Part shown: piece after piece, positions 1 to 5,271 of the stretch
Layout of the letters: every line of letters starts with the position of its first letter
How positions within the stretch are numbered: position 1 is the stretch's first letter
Assembly (NCBI GenBank): GCA_938003605.1
Contig: CALKYD010000124.1
Coordinates: forward strand, 1 to 5,273
Direction: 5' to 3'
From: an uncultured Sulfolobales archaeon
GTDB taxonomy: Archaea; Thermoproteota; Thermoprotei_A; Sulfolobales; Desulfurococcaceae
Length of the DNA: 5,273 bases
Program-made: the position numbers and the translations under genes
Notes under the pieces: model-generated
Told to the model about the DNA's origin: nothing
Seen by the model: only the letters and a program-made list of their open reading frames with translations
Database searches by the model: none

Positions 1-212
1 TGTTAAGTCCCGTGGGGAGCGTGTTTTAGGGAAGTCACCTATTGTTTCCAGTGGGTAAGCTTTTACAGCTAGTGGATGAGAAGTGGTACGTCGTAGACAT
101 ATTTGAGGATGCCTACATAGGCTCAAGGTATTTTATAAGAAGTTATGGAGGTAGGGAGTGCAGTGAAGCAAAGAAATTCCTTGAAGATGTCTCCAAATGC
201 ATATGTATATAG
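1..212 (+). pseudogene. HEPN-domain protein, C-terminal part, reading frame apparently broken
   Basis: Seen: the frame that starts at base 57 reads KLLQLVDEKWYVVDIFEDAY followed by IGSRYF and ends at TAG 210-212. In that frame there is a stop at 27-29. The preceding protein-like stretch (VKSRGERVLGKSPIVSS) lies one frame away, is open from the window edge, and stops at 56-58. Known: the DxEDAYIxSRYF pattern followed by a charged helix is typical of the C-terminal end of archaeal HEPN proteins, helical proteins that often act as RNase toxins. Inference: one gene entering from the left, split by a frameshift between about 45 and 57, either real decay or a sequencing error. If the downstream half were expressed alone, GTG 51 or TTG 42 are the only possible starts, giving a HEPN fragment of about 53-56 residues. 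It overlaps the MNT gene by 16 bases, as expected for a translationally coupled HEPN/MNT pair. The HEPN assignment is fairly confident; the frameshift is less so. Confidence 0.55.
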
Positions 213-484
213 AGTACTTGAAGAGGCTGAAGAAAGACATCGATGAGAACTTAGAAAATTACTTGAAGGCATTGAAGGACCTTGCAGCGAGATGCAATGG
301 CAAACTATACTTATTCGGATCCCGAATCAAAGGTGAAGCTATAGCTGCAAGCGACGTAGACATATTAATAGAGATACCCGACGACGTCGATAGACTAAAG
401 GCACTGCACGAAGCTAGAAGAATAGCGACAAACACGAAGATTGAAATACACGTACTCAACGAAGAAGACGCAGAAGTCTTTTAA
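197..484 (+). CDS. MNT-type nucleotidyltransferase, probable antitoxin of a HEPN/MNT pair
   Basis: This 95-residue protein belongs to the minimal nucleotidyltransferase (MNT, Pol-beta fold) group. The signature is visible as LYLFGSRIKGEA at residues 37-48 (the GSxxxG nucleotide-binding turn, G41-S42) followed by SDVDILIE at 52-59, with metal-binding aspartates D53 and D55. The likely third carboxylate is E83 in the strand KIEIHVL. The catalytic core is therefore intact. Known: in studied HEPN/MNT pairs the MNT partner is the antitoxin and can transfer AMP to a tyrosine of the HEPN RNase. Context fits, since it overlaps the end of the HEPN-like gene just upstream. ATG 197 and ATG 203 are both possible starts; no clear Shine-Dalgarno site decides between them, and coupling to the upstream gene is likely. 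The end is abrupt: it stops at EVF, where family members usually have another 10 or so residues, and ten more codons in the same frame (RIIKNYTEAH) follow the TAA. Function is confident, integrity is not. Confidence 0.8.
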   Translation: MHMYIEYLKRLKKDIDENLENYLKALKDLAARCNGKLYLFGSRIKGEAIAASDVDILIEIPDDVDRLKALHEARRIATNTKIEIHVLNEEDAEVF

Positions 485-867
485 AGAATCATTAAGAACT
501 ACACAGAAGCACATTAGCAACAGTAATTGACGACTTCAAAGCAGGAGTGATGCCTATTGATGACGCGATTGAGTGAACGAACCTACAGTCTATTCCTAGA
601 CATTCATCGACATCCCCTTGCTTTCTCGTATTTAGGGACTTCTACTTCATCTGCAGAGGTTTCGCTACCCCTGCGGGACCGTGGATAACTATCGAGCACA
701 ACGACGCAGGGCTCCTCATAAGGTACCCCCTGCTTATAGATCTTAATTAATAGGAGTTTGTTTCGAAAAGCCCTCAATGAATGCTAGGGAAGAAGAGCTG
801 GCGAGTCCACTAAGGATTGCGTAACTTAGAACCCATCCTGGTGGGGAGATAGCTATAGCAGCTGTGT
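485..867. other. Intergenic stretch with possible gene remnants
   Basis: No intact gene is supported here. The frame of the MNT gene continues for ten codons after its stop, to TAG 515-517. A plus-strand stretch open at 496-576 reads HRSTLATVIDDFKAGVMPID before a TGA, and the same frame is open again at 577-750, including PAGPWITIEHNDAGLLIRYP, but has no usable start codon. Exactly antisense to the latter, in the same codon register, a minus-strand frame runs from TTG 777 to TGA 604 (57 residues, rich in Lys, Arg and Glu, including YKQGVPYEEP and EVPKYEKARG) without a ribosome binding site. These may be parts of a decayed gene or chance. No terminator with a T-run, no tRNA, and no pair of C/D-box motifs was seen. 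Confidence 0.4.
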
Positions 868-1260
868 TTACTTCTTTCCAGATAGATTGTGCGGTAATCC
901 TTCATAGACTATTTCGCTAGGCAGCTTATCTGCGTGCTTCTTTAAAAACTCTAAGTCTGCTTCAGGCTTCCTCCTATTGTCAGGCATCATTACTACTATG
1001 CCGTTCTTCACTGGATACCAGTGCTTGCAGTTAGTGCAGTAAAGGACTGCTTCACTAACCTCTACTTTAAGGCACTCCCTGCATGGATATTCTCCGCCCT
1101 CCACTACTTGAGTACTTAAGTAGCCGCAGTAAGTCTTGCAATAGGGTATCGGTATGTCTTCTACTCTCACTTCTTCAATGCTAGTGCTTAAAACATGAAT
1201 CCTTAGGGGGAATTGCTTGCAGTAAATACAGGCTAATACGTCGAGCCCCCAATACCTCAA
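868..1260 (-). CDS. Trm112-like zinc-binding protein (methyltransferase activator family)
   Basis: This 130-residue protein has the two halves of a Trm112 zinc-binding domain: an N-terminal LDVLACIYC (C11, C14) and a later LYCTNCKHWYPVKNGI (C75, C78), followed by a PDNRR turn and the helix DLEFLKKHADKLPSEIV, as in crenarchaeal members. Known: Trm112 is a small partner that stabilises and activates several methyltransferases acting on tRNA, rRNA and release factor in Archaea and eukaryotes. The segment between the halves (about residues 17-72) is an insertion compared with the roughly 60-residue short forms, and it carries two more cysteine pairs (C41/C45 and C60/C63) that could bind a second metal. 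The start is TTG 1260-1258, overlapping the stop of the mutase gene by four bases (TTGA), with GGTGG about eight bases upstream. It is the last gene of the operon and depends on upstream transcription. Partner methyltransferases are not in the window. Confidence 0.75.
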   Translation of the reverse strand: MRYWGLDVLACIYCKQFPLRIHVLSTSIEEVRVEDIPIPYCKTYCGYLSTQVVEGGEYPCRECLKVEVSEAVLYCTNCKHWYPVKNGIVVMMPDNRRKPEADLEFLKKHADKLPSEIVYEGLPHNLSGKK

Positions 1261-2618
1261 CTCAATCCACCCACTATTGACTCTACTTCCCTCAAGAGCT
1301 CTTCAGCTCTCTCAACACTTCTCGCCTCTACCATTACTCTAAGGAGGGGCTCCGTTCCACTAGGCCTTACGAGAAGCCAGAAGTCATCGCCAACTACTCT
1401 AACGCCATCTATGTTAATCTGCCTATAGTTCTTGAAATACTCTCTTACTGCTTCAACGGCATTCAAGGCCCTCGCCTTATCCATCCTGAACTTAGTCTTT
1501 AAAGCGTAGTATTTAGGTAAATCTCCATAGATCTCGCTTAACTTCCTTCCTTCAACAGCCATTAGTTCTAGGAGTAGGGCTAGAGTCATGGCTCCATCCC
1601 TCACGGGGTGGTGGAGTGGGTACATGAAGCCTCCGTTTTCTTCAAAACCGCAAATGCCTCTCACGCTCATTAATGCTCTTGCTATTCCTATGCTGCCAAC
1701 CTTTAACCACACTACTTCTACGCCTATAGGTCTAAGGTATTCCTCAACTAGGTTGCTTGATGAAACCGCTGTAAAGACTCTCCTAGGTAGATCTAGGTGT
1801 TTTTCAGCAAGGTACTTGGCTAGTACTGCAGCAGTTCTATCCCCCCACTGGACGCTCGCTTGATCATCTATTACGATGGCTCTATCAGCGTCAGCGTCGT
1901 GAGCTACCGCTAAGTCAACGTTTAAGTTCTTAGCTACTTTAACTGTCTCTCTGAGAGTCTCAGGTGTAGGCTCTGGATGCCTTCCAGGGAAGTATGGGCT
2001 AATGTCCCCATTTATTGTCCACACCTTTGCGCCCAGCATTTGGGCAACTCTAGGTGAAGCTAGGGCGCCGACGCTGTTACCTGGATCTATGAGGACTCTA
2101 AAGCCTTTCCTCTTAACGAGCTCTGCATCGACATGGCTTACTACAGCTTTAACGTACTTCTCCAATACGTGTGGATAAGGCTTTACGTCTTGAGTCAGCG
2201 AAGCCCATGAAGCCATATTATATTTATTTGTAGAAACGAGTTCTTCAATAATGACTTCCTTCTCTCTGGGAAGCTCAACTCCATCGGAGTCAATTACTTT
2301 TATACCGTTGTATTCCGGTGGGTTGTGGCTTGCAGTAATCATTATTCCGCCGTCAAACCCGTCTTCTTTAATGACGTACTGCAGCGCTGGAGTGGGGGCG
2401 AGTCCTGCATCATATACTTTAACTCCAGTAGCTAAGAGGCCTGCTTCCACTGCTTTAGACAACATCTCTCCACCAGCTCTAGAGTCTCTTCCAATAAGTA
2501 CTCTGGCTCCAGCTCCAAACAACGTTCCTGCTGCTAACCCTATCCTTAAGGCAAGCATTGGCGACAGCTCTTCATTAATGACTCCTCTTACGCCATCTGT
2601 TCCAAATAACTGGCTCAA
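1257..2618 (-). CDS. glmM: Phosphoglucosamine mutase / phosphomannomutase (alpha-D-phosphohexomutase)
   Basis: This cytoplasmic enzyme moves phosphate between C6 and C1 of hexose phosphates, most likely glucosamine-6-phosphate to glucosamine-1-phosphate for UDP-GlcNAc synthesis; archaeal members may also act on mannose or glucose phosphates. All four active-site loops are present: LFGTDGVRG at residues 4-12, the phosphoserine loop TASHNPPEYNG (catalytic Ser97), the metal loop DADADR (D241, D243, D245), the sugar loop GFEENGG (324-330), and the phosphate-binding loop RPSGTEP (418-424). With the chosen start it has 453 residues, the usual length. The start chosen is TTG 2618-2616, because GAGGAGG lies six bases upstream and family members begin just before LFGTDG. 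An ATG at 2672 would add 18 unconserved residues and overlap the upstream gene by 53 bases. It is the second gene of a three-gene operon. Substrate preference cannot be read from the sequence, so the glmM symbol is tentative. Confidence 0.9.
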   Translation of the reverse strand: MSQLFGTDGVRGVINEELSPMLALRIGLAAGTLFGAGARVLIGRDSRAGGEMLSKAVEAGLLATGVKVYDAGLAPTPALQYVIKEDGFDGGIMITASHNPPEYNGIKVIDSDGVELPREKEVIIEELVSTNKYNMASWASLTQDVKPYPHVLEKYVKAVVSHVDAELVKRKGFRVLIDPGNSVGALASPRVAQMLGAKVWTINGDISPYFPGRHPEPTPETLRETVKVAKNLNVDLAVAHDADADRAIVIDDQASVQWGDRTAAVLAKYLAEKHLDLPRRVFTAVSSSNLVEEYLRPIGVEVVWLKVGSIGIARALMSVRGICGFEENGGFMYPLHHPVRDGAMTLALLLELMAVEGRKLSEIYGDLPKYYALKTKFRMDKARALNAVEAVREYFKNYRQINIDGVRVVGDDFWLLVRPSGTEPLLRVMVEARSVERAEELLREVESIVGGLS

Positions 2619-2619
2619 A

Positions 2620-3021
2620 CTACTCCTCCTCAGGCAACTCCTCTTCCTCAATGAGTTCTCCGTATTCCTCAATTATTTCTTCCAGGATTTCCCTCACATC
2701 GCTTTCCCCACTCCTTAATTCTAGGGATACATTGACCCCCCTTGCTTCAAGGGAGTTCTTTAAGTCTATCGCTATATCCCTAAGCTCAGCTAAAACGTCG
2801 TCAACAATTGACTTAGCGTCTTCACCTAATGAGACCAACTCATCTAGAGTACTCCTAAGGCTCTCCATAGCTTCAATCCTTATCAATGCTCCATTCTTCT
2901 TAAGCGATACTGAGAGAAGTATTGGAAGCTCTCTATGGATCCCCAGTATTCTTCCGCGCTGAGTCTTCACTATGAGATCGGCTTCACCGAGCATTGATCT
3001 AACTAATTCCCCCAAGCTCAC
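2620..3021 (-). CDS. Uncharacterised protein with a highly acidic C-terminal tail
   Basis: I do not recognise a named family. The 133-residue protein starts with a short helix, then two strand-like segments (ADLIVKTQRGRILGI and ELPILLSVSLKKNGALIRIE), a long helical segment at about residues 53-95, another strand (VNVSLELRSGE), and a glutamate-rich tail in which 13 of the last 23 residues are Glu. There is no signal peptide or membrane segment, so it is probably cytoplasmic. The start is GTG 3021-3019; an in-frame TAA lies immediately upstream, so no longer version is possible. ATG at residue 10 is an alternative, but neither has a strong ribosome binding site. It is the first gene of the operon with the mutase and the Trm112-like gene, and its stop is one base before the mutase start. 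Codons E131-E133 (GAG GAG GAG) form the mutase Shine-Dalgarno site. The acidic tail could bind a basic partner, but this is inference. Confidence 0.75.
   Translation of the reverse strand: MSLGELVRSMLGEADLIVKTQRGRILGIHRELPILLSVSLKKNGALIRIEAMESLRSTLDELVSLGEDAKSIVDDVLAELRDIAIDLKNSLEARGVNVSLELRSGESDVREILEEIIEEYGELIEEEELPEEE
2623..2631 (-). promoter_or_regulatory. Shine-Dalgarno site that fixes the TTG start of the mutase
   Basis: On the minus strand the sequence GAGGAGGAG is followed by TAGT and then the TTG start at 2618. The GGAGG core ends six bases before the start, ideal spacing for an archaeal ribosome binding site. The same bases encode the last three glutamates of the upstream protein. 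Confidence 0.8.
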
Positions 3022-3063
3022 TTACGCAACCCCATGTACTCCAGAAAACTATCAATGAGCAAT

Positions 3064-3073
3064 GCTTTTAAAC
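3064..3073 (-). promoter_or_regulatory. Putative TATA box of the three-gene minus-strand operon
   Basis: Minus-strand GTTTAAAAGC lies about 48 bases before the GTG start at 3021 and is preceded by purine-rich GGGTAAG, which could serve as a BRE. Archaeal transcription starts about 25 bases after the TATA centre, which would be near 3044 and give a leader of roughly 20 bases. Assignment is by pattern only. Confidence 0.5.
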
Positions 3074-3123
3074 CTTACCCATACAACCTTAATTAGATCT
3101 CCACTACATCCCCCAATAATTTA

Positions 3124-3192
3124 ATGGAATCGTGGAAGGGCTTGTGCAATGATTGCAGGAATATGTGGGTGCAACTATGGTTGAAGGCGTGA
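3124..3192 (+). other. Very small open frame with a CxxC motif (22 codons)
   Basis: An ATG at 3124 opens a frame of 22 codons ending in TGA 3190-3192. It contains LCNDCRNMW, a CxxC pair like half of a zinc ribbon, and is rich in tryptophan. It has no clear ribosome binding site and is short enough to be chance. It lies in the divergent spacer upstream of the DUF2153-like gene. Confidence 0.15.
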
Positions 3193-3207
3193 ATTCATGG
3201 AAGCACT

Positions 3208-3219
3208 AAAGTATATAAT
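3208..3219 (+). promoter_or_regulatory. Putative TATA box of the DUF2153-like gene
   Basis: AAAGTATATAAT is a good archaeal TATA/BRE match. Transcription would begin near 3240, about 26 bases before the chosen GTG start at 3266, leaving room for the dyad and the Shine-Dalgarno site. Confidence 0.55.
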
Positions 3220-3237
3220 TGTCCTTAGGGTAAGAAG

Positions 3238-3254
3238 CTAACGTACGACGTTAG
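3238..3254 (+). repeat. Perfect inverted repeat at the predicted transcription start, operator-like
   Basis: CTAACGT ACG ACGTTAG has seven-base arms that pair perfectly around a three-base loop. It lies just downstream of the TATA box, at or after the predicted transcription start, and touches the Shine-Dalgarno site GAGGTGA (3254-3260). It could bind a dimeric repressor, or form a hairpin in the leader that affects ribosome access. The structure is seen; the function is inferred. Confidence 0.5.
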
Positions 3255-3265
3255 AGGTGAAAGAA

Positions 3266-3664
3266 GTGTCGGATTCATTCGTCCATAACTTAGAGACATG
3301 GGTTAAGAGGCAGAGAGTTACTTTAGATGCATTTAAACAAGTTGAAGAATCTACAAAGGAGGCAGATAGACTTGAGTTAATAGTCTTGACTAGAGCTGCG
3401 TTTCAACACATGGCCAGGACTTTGAGCGCCTTCGATCAATGGCTTCAGGATCCATTCATAATTAGCCACATGCCTAGGGAAATGCTGGCAGAAGTCTGGG
3501 AGGCTTCAAGGAAAATACTTTACGAACTCCTTGAACTAGACATTAAGCATACATCAGCATTCAAGGAGTTAATAGAGAAGCTCAGTATTGAAGGAAAGCT
3601 AAACCCCATACTAGCTCAAGTAAGTAAGAGCGAGCGTAAGCCTACGCCTCAAACAACTATTTAA
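3266..3664 (+). CDS. Small helical protein resembling archaeal family DUF2153
   Basis: This 132-residue protein of unknown function appears almost wholly alpha-helical and cytoplasmic. The segments EADRLELIVLTRAAFQHM (32-49), AFDQWLQDP (55-63), SHMPREML (67-74) and LLELDIKHTSAF match, as far as I recall, the conserved core of the uncharacterised archaeal family DUF2153. No catalytic motif or metal site is evident, although the conserved His48 and His68 and the FDQW region would be candidates. The C-terminal 15 residues are polar and probably disordered. I chose GTG 3266 because GAGGTGA (3254-3260) lies five bases before it; GTG 3257 would add three residues but would overlap that ribosome binding site. 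The gene has its own TATA-like box and a perfect dyad in its leader, and it converges on the winged-helix-like gene with only 21 bases between the two coding ends. Confidence 0.8.
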   Translation: MSDSFVHNLETWVKRQRVTLDAFKQVEESTKEADRLELIVLTRAAFQHMARTLSAFDQWLQDPFIISHMPREMLAEVWEASRKILYELLELDIKHTSAFKELIEKLSIEGKLNPILAQVSKSERKPTPQTTI

Positions 3665-3678
3665 CTCCACTAACTCCG

Positions 3679-3692
3679 TAAGTAGCTACTTA
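3679..3692. repeat. Perfect 14-bp palindrome at the junction of two convergent genes
   Basis: TAAGTAGCTACTTA is its own reverse complement. Its centre (between 3685 and 3686) coincides with the end of the minus-strand gene and its right half contains that gene's stop codon. It lies 15 bases after the stop of the plus-strand gene. There is no T-run, so a classical terminator is not supported; it might be a protein-binding site or an RNA processing signal. Confidence 0.45.
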
Positions 3693-4168
3693 GACCTCCT
3701 CCTCTTAGCTCCTCTAAATGTTAACTCAACTTCAGCATCTATTAGCGCTATCTTGGGCTTTAATTCGTTAACAAGCTTTAGCATAGAGTCCTTATCAATG
3801 CTTGGGACTTTCTCTAAGCATTCCCTAAGGGTCTCCTTGCCTAAGCTCGTTAAAGATAGCTTTCTTCTAACGTTAGTTTCAAGCAAGCCCACGTAGAGCA
3901 GAATCATTAGATCGTTTTTAAGGGCTTTGCTGAATGGAGTGCCGCCAATCACCATAAAGTCCTGATAAAGCTGGTAGCCATGCTCCTTCATATTGTATAT
4001 CAAGTGCTGTAGCGCTTTCTCAGATATGTCATTAAAGAAGTTAATTATGTATAGCACTTTTAGCTTCCTCAAATCATTCTTCACATCATCAAGTGTTGCA
4101 ACGTATTTAGTAACAATCTTTAACTCCTTACTCTTAGTCGTAGACGTCGAAGGCTGTTTCTGAGACAT
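3686..4168 (-). CDS. Winged-helix-like protein, possibly related to SocA/Panacea domain
   Basis: This 160-residue protein has a basic, Ser/Thr-rich N-terminal stretch (1-20), a helical region starting at about residue 27, and a segment with winged-helix character: GTPFSKALKNDLMILLYVGL at 76-95 followed by ETNVRRKLSLTSLGKETL. The order 'G-P-F/Y-S ... L ... L..GLL ... LT..GKE.L' resembles SocA/Panacea-type proteins, which include antitoxins and phage-associated proteins, but the leading LYIINFFNDISEKAL segment also fits an unnamed conserved crenarchaeal family. It could bind DNA or another protein; the tail RRRSK and the basic N-terminus favour nucleic acid. The start is ATG 4168-4166, with GGGTGG about five bases upstream. 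It appears to be transcribed alone. No enzyme motif or membrane segment is visible. The winged-helix call is moderate, the family name weak. Confidence 0.7.
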   Translation of the reverse strand: MSQKQPSTSTTKSKELKIVTKYVATLDDVKNDLRKLKVLYIINFFNDISEKALQHLIYNMKEHGYQLYQDFMVIGGTPFSKALKNDLMILLYVGLLETNVRRKLSLTSLGKETLRECLEKVPSIDKDSMLKLVNELKPKIALIDAEVELTFRGAKRRRSK

Positions 4169-4177
4169 TCGACCACC

Positions 4178-4324
4178 CTAAGTCCAGCTCTCTCTTCTTG
4201 CTATAAATGCTTCTAGGTATTTAAGTAGACTTGAGTTAATGGAGGCCTCATAAAAACATTTAAACGATCTACAGGTGCTCTTAACTAATTCTACTACAGA
4301 TACTCCAATACAACACTCATTCAC
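4178..4324 (-). other. Possible 48-codon open frame in the spacer
   Basis: A GTG at 4324, directly after an in-frame TAA, opens 48 codons ending in TAG 4180-4178, ten bases before the next gene's ATG. The product would have four cysteines (C4, C5, C18, C23) and a helical, charged C-terminal half (LLKYLEAFIARRESW). Only a weak AGGAAG lies upstream. An open run of this length is common by chance, and it competes with TATA-like boxes for the downstream gene inside it. It is listed as a candidate only. Confidence 0.2.
4202..4225 (-). promoter_or_regulatory. Putative TATA-like elements upstream of the winged-helix-like gene
   Basis: Two AT-rich elements on the minus strand could serve: CTTAAATACC (4225-4216), which would give a leader of about 27 bases with room for the GGGTGG ribosome binding site, and CATTTATAG (4209-4201), which would give about 10 bases. 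The first fits better. Both lie within the possible 48-codon frame, so at most one reading of this stretch is likely correct. Confidence 0.3.
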
Positions 4325-4407
4325 TTAAGATCTTCCTAAGGATCGTGTGGCTAGAAGTCTATAGATTCGATCGGCATGGGTGAGGAGACAGCAAAGTAAG
4401 CAGTACT

Positions 4408-5271
4408 TTAAGTCCTGACTTCTACGGAGATCTTTCCTATAGAGATCTTTAAGTGCACTCCAGCCCCCAAGATCTTCGAAATAGTTGTAGAAGCTTCTTT
4501 AGCAGATCTTTCAATTAGCTCTTTACTTACTTCCTTACTGGATTTCAATGCATACTCAGCTTTCACTTCGCCTGTAGCCGGGTTTATCGAGACCTTTTGC
4601 TTATCGATAGCTGTATTCACGAACTTTGCGGCGACAACTCCATTAATTATTGCAGAGGCCTGGTCAAGCTCGCTTAGAAGCGAGTAATGAGTCCTCCCAC
4701 TGGGGGATTCAAGGTATACTTCGACGTTTTTTGCAAACAGCTCGTTGAGTCTGTGCTCCGTTAAAGCATACGCTATTAGCCATAACAATTGTTTGTGCCC
4801 AATGCCTCGCCCCACGCCTCTTACACTAATTTGAATAGCGTCCGTTGACTCATTGAACAATACTTCCTCTACCGATATATTGATGGAGCTTAAGAAGTCC
4901 TTTATGGATCTCCCAACATCCATTGTAGGAGGAGGTATTGCAGGAGCTACGCCCTTCTCCCTCCTAATACTTTCAACGACTTCTTTAAGAACTCCATACG
5001 TTTCTAAAGCTTCTTCAGGAACTCTGTACAGGCTTGTAAATAAAGTCTTTGATGCTGAAAGCCTAGTTAACTCCTCGAATTCAATAGATCTGCCTTCACG
5101 AACCTCTGCTAAACCAGCTATGCTGCCATCAACTACTAGAGCTCTAACTAGTACTTCATCAAACTTAATGCTGGCTAAGTAAACTCCTTTGCTAAAAGCA
5201 CTCTTAATCCTATTGAGGGCTTCTTCAAACCCTGTTGAAGAGAAACTGGCAATAAACTCGCCTTTAAGCAT
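4408..5271 (-). CDS. Uncharacterised two-domain protein, possibly DUF2226-like
   Basis: This 287-residue protein is not confidently recognised. The N-terminal 95 residues begin with LKGEFIASFSSTGFEEALNR, then KGVYLASIKFDEVLVRALVVDG and SIAGLAEVREGR, an arrangement that recalls the archaeal family DUF2226 and PATAN-like sensor domains (a helix, a strand that ends in 'DG.IAG'), followed by ALETYGVLKEVVESIRR. A short proline-rich linker (APAIPPP, 109-115) leads to a second domain at about 119-287 that alternates strands (VEEVLFNESTDAIQISVRG) and helices and ends in a strand (VHLKISIGKISVEVRT). No signal peptide, membrane span or catalytic motif is visible, so it is probably cytoplasmic. The ATG at 5271-5269 is preceded by TA, making TAATG; this could be a stop/start overlap with an upstream gene outside the window, so operon membership is likely. 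The true start might lie further upstream, which cannot be checked here. Confidence 0.65.
   Translation of the reverse strand: MLKGEFIASFSSTGFEEALNRIKSAFSKGVYLASIKFDEVLVRALVVDGSIAGLAEVREGRSIEFEELTRLSASKTLFTSLYRVPEEALETYGVLKEVVESIRREKGVAPAIPPPTMDVGRSIKDFLSSINISVEEVLFNESTDAIQISVRGVGRGIGHKQLLWLIAYALTEHRLNELFAKNVEVYLESPSGRTHYSLLSELDQASAIINGVVAAKFVNTAIDKQKVSINPATGEVKAEYALKSSKEVSKELIERSAKEASTTISKILGAGVHLKISIGKISVEVRT

Noticed and set aside
128..140. TATA-like stretch (TATTTTATAAG) upstream of the MNT gene
   Set aside because: It encodes the conserved RYFIRS part of the HEPN segment, so its AT-richness is explained by coding sequence; a separate promoter is not supported.
545..580. GTGATG and TTGATGA motifs resembling C boxes of a C/D-box RNA
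   Set aside because: No matching D box (CTGA) is present in the stretch 485-867, and the motifs are imperfect.
830..866. Possible hairpin around CCCATCCTGGTGGGG as a terminator
   Set aside because: The arms are only four bases, no T-run follows on either strand, and the loop pairing is poor.
1588..1863. Plus-strand open frame of 91 codons
   Set aside because: It lies antisense to the well-supported mutase gene and has no recognisable protein features.
2251..2962. Plus-strand open frames opposite the mutase and acidic-tail genes
   Set aside because: They are Ser/Pro/Leu-rich mirror frames of real minus-strand genes, with no motif of their own.
4322..4340. Inverted repeat around CTTAAGATCTTCCTAAG
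   Set aside because: It consists of small overlapping 6-8 base palindromes with four-base outer arms, which is expected by chance in AT-rich spacer DNA.
4853..5182. Plus-strand open frame of 109 codons
   Set aside because: It is antisense to the 287-residue protein and Ser/Thr-rich in the way typical of a shadow frame.
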